64,000 nucleotides of DNA from Sandaracinus amylolyticus (GCF_021631985.1 NZ_CP070225.1:10478001-10542000); one strand, 5' to 3'. Counted from the first letter of the stretch, positions 44,647 through 54,735 are shown. Notes: generated by a model from the letters alone, not told the origin. Translations and numbers: made by a program.

Positions 44647-45582
44647 TCAGCGCTGCTGCTGCGCGCCGCCCGGGAGCGTCTGCAGATGGATCTCGACGCG
44701 GCGGTTGTTCGCGCGTCCCTCCGCGCTGTCGTTGCTGTCGACGGGCTCCGACTCGCCGCGCCCCACCGCCTGCAGGCGCGCCGCGGGGACGCCCTCGCCG
44801 ATCAGGTATTCGCGCACGGCGTCGGCACGTCGCTGCGAGAGCTGCATGTTGTAGGAGTCCGAGCCGCGCGAGTCGGTGTGGCCTTCGATGACCGCGAGGC
44901 GATCCGGCGCGGCGCGCAACGCATCGGCCACCGCGAGCAGGCGCTCCCGCGCGGTGCTCCGCAGGTTCGCGCTGTCGGTCTCGAAGATCACCTCGCCGCT
45001 CAGCGTGATGATCGTCTCCTCGCGCTCCTGGCGGACCGCCGCGAGCTCGCGCAGCCGCTGCATCGAGTCCTGCGCGCGCTGCTCCGCCTCCATGCGCGCC
45101 TGTTCGCTGCGCTCGAGCGCCTGCTGCTGCTCCGCGAGCGTCGCCTCCTGCTGCGCGACGATGCTCTGCTGCTCGGCGAGCGCGCGCTCGCGCTCCTGGA
45201 GCGTCGCGCCGCGGCTGCGCGCGATCTGCTCGAGCTCGGTGCCGTAGCGCGCACGGTCCGCCGTCATCTGCTGCTCGAGCTCGATCTGCCGCGCCTCCGC
45301 CATCGCGATGCGGGTCTGGCGCTCCGCGATGTACGCGTAGTGCGCCTCGGCCCGCGAGCCGCGCTCCGAAGCCTCGGCGACGTCGAGCGTGCGCTGCGCG
45401 ACCAATAGGCCATCGGGCTTGAGCCGCGCCGCAGCGCTCTCGCGCGCCTCGATCATCGTCGCGCGCGCGTCACGCAGCTGCGGCGTCGGCGCCGCGGCAC
45501 CGCATCCCGCGATCGCCGCGCCCGTGAGCAACGCGCCACCGAGCACCGCGCCCGTCATCGTCTTCAGGTTGATCTGGTCCAT
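44647..45582 (-). CDS. OmpA-family lipoprotein
   Basis: A 311-residue lipoprotein with lipobox IAGC after a 26-residue signal. A long coiled-coil (about residues 110-205, LAEQQSIVAQQEATLAEQQQ repeated) links to a C-terminal OmpA peptidoglycan-binding domain: GEVIFETDSANLRSTARERL, IEGHTDSRGSDSYNMQLSQRRADAVREYL and GRGESEPV. It should anchor the outer membrane to peptidoglycan. The N-terminal part before the coil resembles DUF4398, as does the adjacent gene, and the two are a common pair. The start has GAGAGGA about 4 nt upstream. Confidence 0.9.
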   Translation of the reverse strand: MDQINLKTMTGAVLGGALLTGAAIAGCGAAAPTPQLRDARATMIEARESAAARLKPDGLLVAQRTLDVAEASERGSRAEAHYAYIAERQTRIAMAEARQIELEQQMTADRARYGTELEQIARSRGATLQERERALAEQQSIVAQQEATLAEQQQALERSEQARMEAEQRAQDSMQRLRELAAVRQEREETIITLSGEVIFETDSANLRSTARERLLAVADALRAAPDRLAVIEGHTDSRGSDSYNMQLSQRRADAVREYLIGEGVPAARLQAVGRGESEPVDSNDSAEGRANNRRVEIHLQTLPGGAQQQR

Positions 45583-45596
45583 GGCGTCCTCTCTGC

Positions 45597-45968
45597 TCAG
45601 CGGCGATGCTCTTGCTCGAGCGTCTCGACCTGCTCGCGCACCTCGGCCGCCTGATTGCGCGTGTCCGCTTCGTTCGTGAGCGCGCTCGCGAGGTCCGCGT
45701 CGGCCTTCGCGCGCATCAGCGCGCCGCCCGCCTCCTGCATGCGCCCGTCCTGGATCAGCCGCTCCGCGCTGCGCACCTGCTCGCGCGCCAGCTCGAGGTG
45801 ATAGGCCGCCTGCGGCTGCTCCTGCGCGCCGATCGCTTCCGCCGATCGCACCGCGGCGATCGCCTCCGCCTGTGCGCGCGTCGGCGGGGGAGCGCCTCCG
45901 CAGCCCGCCGCTGCCGTGATGAGGATCGTGCCCAGCACGGGCACGGCCATGGCTCGTCTCGTCTGCAT
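45597..45968 (-). CDS. DUF4398 lipoprotein
   Basis: A 123-residue lipoprotein, MQTRRAMAVPVLGTILITAAAGC with lipobox AAGC. The mature part is a helical DUF4398 domain (AAYHLELAREQVRSAERLIQDG, ALMRAKADADLASAL). The start is supported by AGGAGG about 6 nt upstream. It lies 14 bp before the OmpA-like gene and is almost always found next to one, which suggests a shared role in outer-membrane stability. No enzymatic function is known. Confidence 0.85.
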   Translation of the reverse strand: MQTRRAMAVPVLGTILITAAAGCGGAPPPTRAQAEAIAAVRSAEAIGAQEQPQAAYHLELAREQVRSAERLIQDGRMQEAGGALMRAKADADLASALTNEADTRNQAAEVREQVETLEQEHRR

Positions 45969-46169
45969 GCTCGCCTCCTGCGATTTCCGCCGGTCCATCG
46001 AGCAACGTCGGCGCCAACTCGCCGGAACCGCCGGGAGCGCGATCGTGAGTGGCGCGCGGCCACACGATCGCCGTCGCGCTCTGCGACGCCCGGGAAGCGC
46101 GATGGAGGCCGCGCGCCGCGAGCGCGTGCATGCTGGCGGCATGGTGCGCATGGAATGGCAGGAGGCTCG
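45969..46169. other. Intergenic region between divergent lipoprotein genes
   Basis: A 201-bp stretch with no supported gene. It should hold the promoters for the DUF4398/OmpA operon on one side and a small lipoprotein on the other. I see no clear -10/-35 pair, only a strong AGGAGG near each end that belongs to the flanking starts. Confidence 0.4.
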
Positions 46170-46457
46170 ATGAGCGCGCGTGCTCCATTGGGGATCCTCG
46201 CGGTGCTCGTCCTCGTCGCGTGTGGATCGGACGAGGACGAGGCGCGCGAGGCGTGCATGGACGTCGAGAGGGCGCTCGCGGCACGTTGCGACGCCCCCTT
46301 CGACGAAGAATTCGCGGAGGACCAGTGCCGCGACGTGGTCGGCATCCGCGATCGCGAGGAGCTCTACGAAGAGTGCATCCCCGCGATCGAGGCGCTGCCG
46401 TGCGGCGAGGGGGAGGTCCCCGAGAGCTGCATCGGGCAGCTCTACGTCGACGAGTGA
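46170..46457 (+). CDS. Small Cys-containing lipoprotein
   Basis: A 95-residue lipoprotein, MSARAPLGILAVLVLVACGSDED, with a VAC lipobox. The mature part has six Cys and many Glu/Asp (EACMDVERALAARCDAP, DQCRDVVG, EECIPAIEALPC, ESCIGQL), arranged like a helical disulfide bundle. AGGAGG lies immediately upstream of the ATG. No family is recognised. It is convergent with the creatininase-family gene, with 4 bp between stops. Confidence 0.7.
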   Translation: MSARAPLGILAVLVLVACGSDEDEAREACMDVERALAARCDAPFDEEFAEDQCRDVVGIRDREELYEECIPAIEALPCGEGEVPESCIGQLYVDE

Positions 46458-46461
46458 GTGA

Positions 46462-47223
46462 TCAGGTCGACGCGTGGAGCTCGCGCGCCGCGCTCGCGAA
46501 CACGTCGGCGAGCTCGCCGTAGAGCTGCTCGCCCTCGGCCGCGCTCGCCGCGGCGGGATCGCCGAAGTACGCGCTCGGGCCGCCCGCCTCGAGGAAGGTC
46601 TTCTTGCCGTCGCGGATCGCGCGGCTCAGCGACGTCGGGTTCGGCGCGAGCGCCTCGGCGCGATCGGTGCGCACCAGGAACGGATCGGCGGCGAGCACGA
46701 GGCTCGTCTCGTAGCTACCCGCATGGCACGCGCCGCTCTTGAACTCCTCGCCGAGACGCAGCGCGTGGGGCTTTCGCGTGACGTCGGGGAACGCGACACG
46801 CGCGCCCTTCGCCCGCGCTTCGTCGCACGCCTCTCGCAGCGCGCGCAGGTTCTCGGGCTCGAGGTGCGCGTTGCAGATCACGACCCCGCGCAGCCCGGTG
46901 CGCACCGCGCCGAGGATGACGTCGCGCGCGAGCATCTTCGCGGTCTCGAAGGGCAGCGAGATCGTCCCTTCGAACTCGCTCGCGTACTCGGTCACCGCGT
47001 ACGCGAGCGGCGGCAGCACGATCGCGGGCACGCCGTCGCGCGCGAGTAGGCGATGCGCACGCCGCGCCGCCTCGCGCGAGATCACGACGTCGGTCGCGAG
47101 CGGCAGGTGCGGCCCGTGCGCCTCGGTCGCGCCGGTGGGCAGGAGCGCGATCGCGCCCTGCGCAATCCGCTCGCGCGCCTCCTCGAAGGTCATCTCCGCG
47201 AGCTCGATCGGCGTCTCACGCAT
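46462..47223 (-). CDS. Creatininase-family amidohydrolase
   Basis: A 253-residue protein of the creatininase / MftE family of metal-dependent amidases. The metal site is visible in ATEAHGPHLPLATD (Glu, His, Asp) and CNAHLEPENL, with HAGSYETSLVL near the C-terminus. Relatives act on creatinine, formamides of flavin intermediates, or mycofactocin precursor peptides. No mycofactocin genes are present, so MftE itself is not claimed. Its ATG overlaps the stop of the CoA-ligase-like gene by 8 bp, so they are probably one operon. Confidence 0.85.
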   Translation of the reverse strand: MRETPIELAEMTFEEARERIAQGAIALLPTGATEAHGPHLPLATDVVISREAARRAHRLLARDGVPAIVLPPLAYAVTEYASEFEGTISLPFETAKMLARDVILGAVRTGLRGVVICNAHLEPENLRALREACDEARAKGARVAFPDVTRKPHALRLGEEFKSGACHAGSYETSLVLAADPFLVRTDRAEALAPNPTSLSRAIRDGKKTFLEAGGPSAYFGDPAAASAAEGEQLYGELADVFASAARELHAST

Positions 47224-48781
47224 CCGTCAGCTCCCGGCGCAGCACCTTGCCGCGATCGTTGCGCGGCAGCGCGTCCACGAAGCGCACGATGCGCGGGAAC
47301 TTGTAGCGCGCGAGGTGCGTCTTCGCGTGCTCCTGCAGCGCGGCGATCGTTTCTTGGTTGGCTGACCAACCATCGCGCAGCGCGACGACCGCCTTGGGCA
47401 CCGTCATGCCGTCCTCGTCGAGCGCGCCGACCACCGCGCACTCCTTCACGCTCGGATGCGTCGCGAGGCAGTCCTCGATCTCCAGGGGCGAGACGAACAT
47501 GCCGCGCACCTTGAGGATGTCGTCGCCGCGACCCGAGTAGTAGAAATACCCGTCGGCGTCGCGCGTGAAGAGATCCGCGCTGACCACCCAGTCGCCGCCG
47601 ACGAACGTGCTCTTGCTCTTCTCCTGGTCGCCCCAGTAGCAGAGTGCCGCGCTGTCCCCACGAACCCAGAGGCGCCCGATCTCACCCGGCGCGACGTCCT
47701 GCCCGTCGGCGCCGACGATGCGAGCCTCGTAGCCCGGCACCAGCTTGCCGAGCGAGCCGAGCTTCACGTCGCCCGGGTAGTTCGAGACGTAGATGTGGAA
47801 GAGCTCGGCGCTCCCGATGCCGTCGAGGATCTCGCACCACCCGCGGCCGCGCCATCGCTCGTAGAGCGGCGGCGGCAGCGCCTCGCCCGCCGAGAGACAC
47901 ATGCGCAGTGACGAGAGATCCGCGCTCTCGTTCTCCGGGTGATCGACCATCTGGCGGATCATCGCGGGCACGTTCGAGAGCACGGTCACGCGGTGCTTCG
48001 CGATCTCCGCGAAGAGCTTCTCGGGCGTCGGCTTGTCGGGGAAGAACACCGCGGTCCCGCCGAAGCGGAACGGGAACATCAGGTTCGTGCCCGTCGCGTA
48101 GCCGAAGAAGAGGCGCGAGACGCTGAGGAACACGTCGTCCTCGCGCAGCTGCAGGACCTGCTTCGGATAGAGCTCGGTGTTGAACGCGAAGTCGTGGTGG
48201 AAGTGCACCGCGCCCTTGGGCTTGCCGGTGGTGCCGCTGGTGAAGAGCCAGCCCGCGACGTCGTCGCGCGAGGTGTCGGCGTTCTCGGTGCGATCGCTCG
48301 CGCTCGCCATCGCGCGATCGAGGGGCTCGAACCCGGCGCGCTGCATCTCTTCGCTCACCTCTCCGGTGACGAGCCGCACGCGGCAGCGCGGGTGCTTCGC
48401 GAGCGCGGGGGCGAGGCGATCGAGCGTGCTCGCGTCCGCGACCACGGCGCGGGCGCGCGTGTAGCCGAGCAGGTAGTCGAGGTCGGCCTCGGTCGCGAGC
48501 GGGTTCCCCATGCAGAACACCGCGCCTGCCTTGAGGATCCCGAACCACGTCGCGGCGAACTCGATCCCGTCGAAGAGCAGGATCAGCACGCGATCCTCGA
48601 GATCGATCCCGCGATCACGCAGCGCGTGCGACGCGCGGTTCGCGAGCGACTGCACCTCGGCGTAGGTCCACGATCGATCGCCGACCTTCACCGCGGTGCG
48701 CGCTCCGCGGCCCTCGCGGATGCGATCGTCGAGGAAGTAGTCGGCGAGGTTGAAGCGCTCGGGGAAGTGCGGAGCGTCCAT
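47216..48781 (-). CDS. Benzoate-CoA-ligase-family (ANL) enzyme
   Basis: A 521-residue adenylate-forming enzyme. The ATP motif is LFTSGTTGKPKGAVH, with the later signatures GIGSAELFHIYVSN, the hinge YYSGRGDDILKVRGMFVSP, and Lys near the C-terminus in LPRNDRGKVLRREL. The overall match is to benzoate/4-hydroxybenzoate-CoA ligases, which activate aromatic acids through an acyl-AMP. Two acyl-CoA dehydrogenases lie about 1.5 kb away on the same strand. Its 3' end overlaps a creatininase-family gene by 8 bp. The real acid substrate is not known. Confidence 0.9.
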   Translation of the reverse strand: MDAPHFPERFNLADYFLDDRIREGRGARTAVKVGDRSWTYAEVQSLANRASHALRDRGIDLEDRVLILLFDGIEFAATWFGILKAGAVFCMGNPLATEADLDYLLGYTRARAVVADASTLDRLAPALAKHPRCRVRLVTGEVSEEMQRAGFEPLDRAMASASDRTENADTSRDDVAGWLFTSGTTGKPKGAVHFHHDFAFNTELYPKQVLQLREDDVFLSVSRLFFGYATGTNLMFPFRFGGTAVFFPDKPTPEKLFAEIAKHRVTVLSNVPAMIRQMVDHPENESADLSSLRMCLSAGEALPPPLYERWRGRGWCEILDGIGSAELFHIYVSNYPGDVKLGSLGKLVPGYEARIVGADGQDVAPGEIGRLWVRGDSAALCYWGDQEKSKSTFVGGDWVVSADLFTRDADGYFYYSGRGDDILKVRGMFVSPLEIEDCLATHPSVKECAVVGALDEDGMTVPKAVVALRDGWSANQETIAALQEHAKTHLARYKFPRIVRFVDALPRNDRGKVLRRELTDA

Positions 48782-48886
48782 GCGCCGCCAGCCTACTCGA
48801 TTCGCTCGTACGTCCAGCTCGCGTGCGCGTGATCGCCCGCACGATGCCGGGAGAAACCTGCGCGGATCGCGTACGATCGCGCCGTG

Positions 48887-49882
48887 ATGCGATCGACGTG
48901 GCTCGTGATCCCGCTGCTCGTGCTCTGCGGCTGCAAGAACCTGCGGCCAGGCATGGGCGGTGGCGAAGAGACGTGTGTGCCCGGGGAGACGCTGATCATC
49001 GGGTGCGCCGCGGAGTGCGGGATCGGCTCGTGCCAGGGCTCGCCGCGGATCCGCGTGTGCGACGGAACGCTCGGCCGCGACGGATGCGCCGACGCGACCG
49101 ACACGATGTTCGTGCAGATCGACGGCAACTCGTGCGGGGGCTCGACGTCGTGCCCGCGTGGTCGCGTGGTGTGCCCGCCCTCGGGCTCGGTGATCGTGGC
49201 GCCCTTCGCGAGCTTCGGAGAGTGGAGCTGCGAGTGGGAGGTCGAGCACCGCGGCATCCTCCCGCCCGGCGGGCGCAACGGCGAGACGATCACGTGCAAC
49301 CCCGGCGCGGCCTACGTGGTCGGATGCGCGCAGCTCTGCGGCGCGGGTGAGTGCGAGGGGAGCCCGAGCCTGCGCGTGTGCGACGGAACGCTGTCGGTCG
49401 CGGACTGCATGAGCGAGTCGAGCATGCAGCTCGACTCGGGCACGAGCTTCCGCAGCTGCGGCGGCTGCCCGCATCGCGTCGTGCGCTGTCCCGAGTCGGG
49501 CCGCATGACGATCGCACCGCGCACCGTCGACGATCAGATCTGCGAGTGGGAGGCGCGCGAGGCGCCGCATCGCGCCGACGGCACCGAGGTGTGCAGCCCG
49601 GGCCAGCGCGTCGTGGTCGGGTGCGCGTCGGCGTGCGGCCTCGGCGCGTGCGAGGCGGAGACGTTCCTGCGCATCTGCGACGGCAACTCGACCCCCGAGC
49701 AGTGCCAGGCCGACGGCGCGAGCTACCTCGCGGAGGACGACGAGAGCTGCGACGGCGTGTGCCCCGAGGTCGCGGTCACGTGCCCCGGCAGCGGCGCGAT
49801 CACGGTGACCTCGCGCGGCTGGGGCGAGGACGAGCCCTTCGCGTGCGACTGGGCGGTGCGCCCGGCAGGGATCGGAGAGTGA
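48887..49882 (+). CDS. Cys-rich lipoprotein with three repeats
   Basis: A 331-residue lipoprotein (MRSTWLVIPLLVLCGC). The mature part has three copies of a module of about 95 residues, each with C-x-PG....GCAAxCG.GxC, RVCDG or RICDG, a SC.....C pair, a C-P-x-SG strand and a closing C.W. Each has eight or more Cys, so each is probably a disulfide-held unit. The following gene encodes a fourth, single module. The ATG at 48887 is preferred; a GTG at 48884 adds one residue. No family is recognised. Divergent from the CoA-ligase-like gene. Confidence 0.75.
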   Translation: MRSTWLVIPLLVLCGCKNLRPGMGGGEETCVPGETLIIGCAAECGIGSCQGSPRIRVCDGTLGRDGCADATDTMFVQIDGNSCGGSTSCPRGRVVCPPSGSVIVAPFASFGEWSCEWEVEHRGILPPGGRNGETITCNPGAAYVVGCAQLCGAGECEGSPSLRVCDGTLSVADCMSESSMQLDSGTSFRSCGGCPHRVVRCPESGRMTIAPRTVDDQICEWEAREAPHRADGTEVCSPGQRVVVGCASACGLGACEAETFLRICDGNSTPEQCQADGASYLAEDDESCDGVCPEVAVTCPGSGAITVTSRGWGEDEPFACDWAVRPAGIGE

Positions 49883-50298
49883 TCGCGAGAGGCGTCGCGC
49901 TGCTGCTCGGGATCGCGCTCGTGGGGTGCGGCTACGGGCGCGATCCCGCGACGGTCTCGTGCACGCCGGGGGAGGCGATCGAGATCGGGTGCGCGGATGC
50001 GTGTGGCCTCGGATCGTGCAGCGGCGACGCGGTGCTGCGCGTGTGCGACGGATCGGAGGCCGACGTGCGCGGGTGCGCCGATGCGACCGCGGTGCTGCGC
50101 GAGAGCGACGATGCGTGCGGCTCGGTGTGCCCGCTGGTGCGCGTCGCGTGCCCCGAGAGCGGGCGCGTCACCGTGATCCATCGCGCGTTCGCGGAAGGCG
50201 CGTCGACGTGTGACTGGGACGTGCGGAGCGCGACCGGGCCGATCGAAGAAGATCCGGTGCCGCAGGTCGACGCGGGCGTGGACGCGGCAGTGCCGTGA
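49879..50298 (+). CDS. Cys-rich lipoprotein with one repeat
   Basis: A 139-residue lipoprotein (VIARGVALLLGIALVGC) that holds one copy of the module found three times in the gene before it: CTPGEAIEIGCADACGLGSC, RVCDGSE, SVCPLVRVACPESGRVTVIHR and CDWDV. It ends in a DAGVDAAVP tail. The GTG start overlaps the previous stop (GTGA), so the pair is coupled. This looks like partial duplication of a neighbour. Function unknown. Confidence 0.72.
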   Translation: MIARGVALLLGIALVGCGYGRDPATVSCTPGEAIEIGCADACGLGSCSGDAVLRVCDGSEADVRGCADATAVLRESDDACGSVCPLVRVACPESGRVTVIHRAFAEGASTCDWDVRSATGPIEEDPVPQVDAGVDAAVP

Positions 50299-50301
50299 TC
50301 G

Positions 50302-50336
50302 CGCACGAGCACGAGCGATGGGCTCGTGCTCGTGCG
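50302..50336. terminator. 15-bp perfect-stem hairpin between convergent genes
   Basis: CGCACGAGCACGAGC, a 5-nt loop (GATGG) and the exact reverse complement. It fills the 45-bp gap between a lipoprotein gene and an acyl-CoA dehydrogenase that converge on it. No T-run follows, but the location and stem strength fit a bidirectional transcription stop. Confidence 0.65.
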
Positions 50337-50343
50337 CTCGGGA

Positions 50344-51519
<1,176 letters not shown>

Positions 51520-51536
51520 TCTCGTCTACTCCTCTC

Positions 51537-52709
51537 TCACGCCTGGGCAGGGAGCCCGAGGATCCACTTCGCGATGACGTTGCGCTGGATCTCGTTGGAC
51601 CCGCCGTAGATCGTCGTCGCGCGCGTGTAGTTGAAGGCCGAAGGGATCCACTGCTCGCTCGGCGAGAGCACGCCCGGCGGCGTGAACCACGCCATGCAGC
51701 TCGGTCCCATCACGTCCATCGCGAGCTCCATCGCCTGCTGCAGGATCTCGGAGCCGCGGATCTTCAGCACGCTCGACTCGGGCCCCGGCGCGTGACCGAG
51801 CTGCGCGCCCACGAGCGCTCGATAGTTCTGCATCCGCAGCGCCTCGAGCTCGATCTCGAGCCGCGCGATGCGACCGCGCCACGCCGGATCGGCGAGCAGC
51901 CCGTGCTCCTGCGCGATGCGCTTCACGCGGATCAGCGCGCGCGTCGACGTGCCCACCGCGGCGATCAGCGTGCGCTCGTGGCCGAGCAGCGCCTTCGCCA
52001 TCGTCCATCCGCCGTCGACCGGACCGACGACGTTCTCCTTCGGCACCACGACGTTGTCGAAGTAGGTGTCGCAGAACGCCGGCGTGTGCCCGGTCGTCAG
52101 CATCGGCACCGCCTTCACGCCCGGCGTCTTCATGTCGATCAGCAGGAACGAGATGCCCGTCTGCTTCTTGCCCGTCTGGTTCGTGCGCACGAGGCAGAAG
52201 ATCCAGTCCGCGTACTGCCCGTACGTGGTCCACGTCTTCTGCCCGTTGACGACGAAGTTGCCCTTGCCGTCGTCGACCGCGGTGGTGCGCAGCGACGCGA
52301 GGTCGCTGCCCGCCTCGGGCTCCGAGTAGCCCTGGCACCACGCCTCTTCACCGCTGAGGATCTTCGGCAGGAAGCGCTGCTTCTGCGCGTCGGATCCGAA
52401 CTGGATGATCAGCGGTCCGACCATCGCGAGGCCGAACGGCGAGAGCGTCGGCGCGCCCGCCTTCTCGAGCTCCTCGGAGAAGATGAAGCGACGCGCGGCG
52501 TCCCATCCGGTGCCGCCGACCTCCTTCGGCCAGTGCGGCGCGACCCACCCCTTGCGGTAGAGGATCTTCTGCCACTCCATCACTTCTTCGTGCTCGAAGT
52601 GCCCGTCGACCGCGGCCTTCGCCGCGAGGTGCGGCGGCATCTGGGTGCGGATGAACTCGCGCACCTCCTCGCGGAAGGCTTCTTGATCGGGCGTGAACGA
52701 GAGGTCCAT
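51537..52709 (-). CDS. Acyl-CoA dehydrogenase, likely catalytic subunit
   Basis: A 390-residue flavoenzyme. MDLSFTPDQEAFREEVREFI is the N-terminal helical domain; WCQGYSEPEAGSDLASLRT and WTTYGQYADWIFCLVRT are the FAD/substrate strand motifs; KALLGHERTLIAAVG carries the probable catalytic Glu, placed as in isovaleryl-CoA dehydrogenase rather than at the usual C-terminal site; TTIYGGSNEIQRNVIAKWIL ends the fold. It oxidises an acyl-CoA at C2-C3. GAGGAG lies 6 nt upstream. It is followed by the non-catalytic-looking partner, and both probably form one enzyme with a bulky or unusual acyl substrate. Confidence 0.92.
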   Translation of the reverse strand: MDLSFTPDQEAFREEVREFIRTQMPPHLAAKAAVDGHFEHEEVMEWQKILYRKGWVAPHWPKEVGGTGWDAARRFIFSEELEKAGAPTLSPFGLAMVGPLIIQFGSDAQKQRFLPKILSGEEAWCQGYSEPEAGSDLASLRTTAVDDGKGNFVVNGQKTWTTYGQYADWIFCLVRTNQTGKKQTGISFLLIDMKTPGVKAVPMLTTGHTPAFCDTYFDNVVVPKENVVGPVDGGWTMAKALLGHERTLIAAVGTSTRALIRVKRIAQEHGLLADPAWRGRIARLEIELEALRMQNYRALVGAQLGHAPGPESSVLKIRGSEILQQAMELAMDVMGPSCMAWFTPPGVLSPSEQWIPSAFNYTRATTIYGGSNEIQRNVIAKWILGLPAQA

Positions 52710-52831
52710 CTCAGCTCCTCGTCTGGCGCGCGTACGCGCGCACGGACCTGGGAGGATAGGTGCGAGGTGCGCGAAAATGAAGCGCGGTTCAGTGCTGGCC
52801 CTCGCCCCGCCCGGACCTAGGTCGCTCGATC

Positions 52832-53794
52832 GTGCGCGTGTTGCTCTCGGGCGCGACCGGCTTCGTGGGCCACCTGCTCGAGCCGGTGCTCCGCGCCTCG
52901 GGTCACGACGTGGTGTGTGGCAGTCGTGACCCGGAGCGCGCGCGTGCGCGCTGGCGCGATCGCAGCTGGGTCCACCTCGACCTCGACGATCGCGAGAGCA
53001 TCGCGCGCGCGATCCACGGCTGCGACGCCGCGTACTACCTCGTGCACGCGATCTCGAGCGCGCGCGACTACCCGGAGCGCGAGGCGCGCGAGGCGCACCG
53101 GTTCGCGATGGAGGCGGCGGCGAGCGGGCTGCAGCGCATCGTGTACCTCGGCGGCGTCGCGCCGAGCGGGCGCACGTCGCGCCACCTGCGATCGAGACTG
53201 CGCACCGGCGAGCTGCTGCGCACCGGCGCGCCGTGCTGCATCGAGCTGCGCGCCGCGATGATCATCGGCGAGGGCAGCGCGAGCTGGGCGATGGTGCGCG
53301 ACCTCTCCGCGCGGCTGCCCGCGATGGTGCTGCCGAGGTGGACGCAGTTCCGCAGCGCGCCGGTCGCGATCGACGACGTGCTGGTCGCGCTCTCTCTCGC
53401 GCTCGAGCTCGACGTGCCGGGCTCGTGCTGGCTCGACGTGCCGGGGCCCGAGCGGATGACCCACGAGGAGCTCCTGCGTCGTGTGTCGGCGAAGCTCGGT
53501 CATCGTCCGCCGATGATCCCGGTGCCGGTGCTCACGCCTTCGCTCTCGAGCTGGTGGGTCGCGCTCGTGACCGACGTGCCGCTCCCGATGGCGCGCGAGC
53601 TCGTGCAGGGGCTCCAGAGCGATCTGGTTCCGAGCGGCGAGTCGATCTGGGATCGGATCCCCGATCACGCGCCGATGACGCTCGAGCTCGCGGTCGATCG
53701 CGCGATGCGCGCGCGGCGTGGACCGGAGCGCGGTCTCGTCGCGACGCTCGCGGATCGCGCGCGCCTGCGCGGCCCGAGCGCGGCGCGGGGATGA
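52832..53794 (+). CDS. NAD(P)-binding Rossmann-fold protein, epimerase-like
   Basis: A 320-residue protein of the extended SDR / NAD-dependent epimerase group. The cofactor motif is VLLSGATGFVGHLLEPVL, with RDPERARARW and Asp in HLDLDD. YYLVHAIS follows, but the YxxxK motif is not evident, so it is like NmrA / complex-I-associated members that bind NAD(P) without classical catalysis. The start is a GTG at 52832; GTG 52838 is possible. It is divergent from the acyl-CoA dehydrogenase pair and overlaps the next gene as ATGA. Confidence 0.8.
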   Translation: MRVLLSGATGFVGHLLEPVLRASGHDVVCGSRDPERARARWRDRSWVHLDLDDRESIARAIHGCDAAYYLVHAISSARDYPEREAREAHRFAMEAAASGLQRIVYLGGVAPSGRTSRHLRSRLRTGELLRTGAPCCIELRAAMIIGEGSASWAMVRDLSARLPAMVLPRWTQFRSAPVAIDDVLVALSLALELDVPGSCWLDVPGPERMTHEELLRRVSAKLGHRPPMIPVPVLTPSLSSWWVALVTDVPLPMARELVQGLQSDLVPSGESIWDRIPDHAPMTLELAVDRAMRARRGPERGLVATLADRARLRGPSAARG

Positions 53795-54411
53795 CGATGC
53801 TCCGCGTCTCGCCGCGCGTCGCGTGGCTCGCGTTCGGGCTCGCGCTCGTCGCGCTCTCCGCGTCGCTCGCGATCCGCGGCGAGGTGAGCGTGTGGGCGAG
53901 CACCGCGACCGCCGGTGTGATCGGCATCGCCGCGACGCTCGCGACGACGCGCATCGAGCTGCGCACCTCGCCGCGCTGGATCGCGATCGGCGTCGCGTCG
54001 GGGCTCGCGATGGCGATCGCGACGCACGTGCTCTACCCGATCGGCCTCGCGCTCGTGCCCGGCCTCGAGCGCGAGGTCCTCGCGCTCTACGACGAGCTGC
54101 ACGCGCCGCCGGGACCGCGCGCCGCCGTGCCGCTCCTGCTGCTCGTGGTGCTCGCGGAGGAGCTGGTGTTCCGCGGCCTGCTCGTCGCGCTGCTGGAGCG
54201 CTGGGGCGTGCGGCGCAGCGCCGTGCTCGTCGCAGCGATCGCGCTCTACACGGTGCCGCAGATCGCCGGCGGCTCGGTGGTGTTGATCGCGCTCGCGATC
54301 GCGTGCGGCGCGCTGTGGACGTGGCAGCGACAGCTCAGCGGCGGGATCGTGGTCCCGCTGATCACGCACGCGCTGTGGGACGTGATCGTGTTCGTGCTGG
54401 TGCCGCTCTGA
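53791..54411 (+). CDS. CPBP-family intramembrane metalloprotease
   Basis: A 206-residue protein with about six membrane segments. The CPBP/CAAX (Abi) signature is present: VLAEELVFRGLLVALLERWG with paired Glu and Arg, and THALWDVIVFV with the His ligand. Members include CAAX prenyl endopeptidase Rce1 and bacterial immunity proteins for self-made peptides. The ATGA overlap with the epimerase-like gene suggests translation as a unit. The protein it cleaves is unknown. Confidence 0.88.
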   Translation: MTMLRVSPRVAWLAFGLALVALSASLAIRGEVSVWASTATAGVIGIAATLATTRIELRTSPRWIAIGVASGLAMAIATHVLYPIGLALVPGLEREVLALYDELHAPPGPRAAVPLLLLVVLAEELVFRGLLVALLERWGVRRSAVLVAAIALYTVPQIAGGSVVLIALAIACGALWTWQRQLSGGIVVPLITHALWDVIVFVLVPL

Positions 54412-54420
54412 TCGCGACGA

Positions 54421-54735
54421 TCAGACCTTCGGCGCGTCCTTGAACATCTGGTTGAACGCCCAGACTTCCTTGGCGCGAAGGCTCCCGAACTGGATGCCGA
54501 CGAGGCCGTCCTTGATCCAGCGGACGATCGCCGGGATCTCGGCGTCTTCCTTGAGTGGCGGAAGACGCAGGCGTAGCCTGACCTCCGCACCGAACGTGAT
54601 GCGATCCTTGATCTCGATCAGCGCACCACCGAGGCTGACGTTCTGCGTCAGGCCCGCCGACTCACCGTCGGGGTGCTTGAGGGTCACGTCCAGCGCGAGC
54701 GCATATCGCTCGTGGACACGGCGTCCGCTGCTCAT
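54421..54735 (-). CDS. PilZ-domain protein
   Basis: A 104-residue single-domain protein. The c-di-GMP motifs RxxxR (RRVHER) and NxSxxG (NVSLGG) are both intact near residues 5-10 and 33-38, so it should bind c-di-GMP. No effector domain is attached. Stand-alone PilZ proteins act as soluble receptors in control of motility, pili or exopolysaccharide, which are important in gliding myxobacteria. Tail-to-tail with the CPBP gene. Confidence 0.9.
   Translation of the reverse strand: MSSGRRVHERYALALDVTLKHPDGESAGLTQNVSLGGALIEIKDRITFGAEVRLRLRLPPLKEDAEIPAIVRWIKDGLVGIQFGSLRAKEVWAFNQMFKDAPKV

Noticed and set aside
46462-47223. mftE of a mycofactocin cluster
   Set aside because: The family matches, but no other mycofactocin genes are present.
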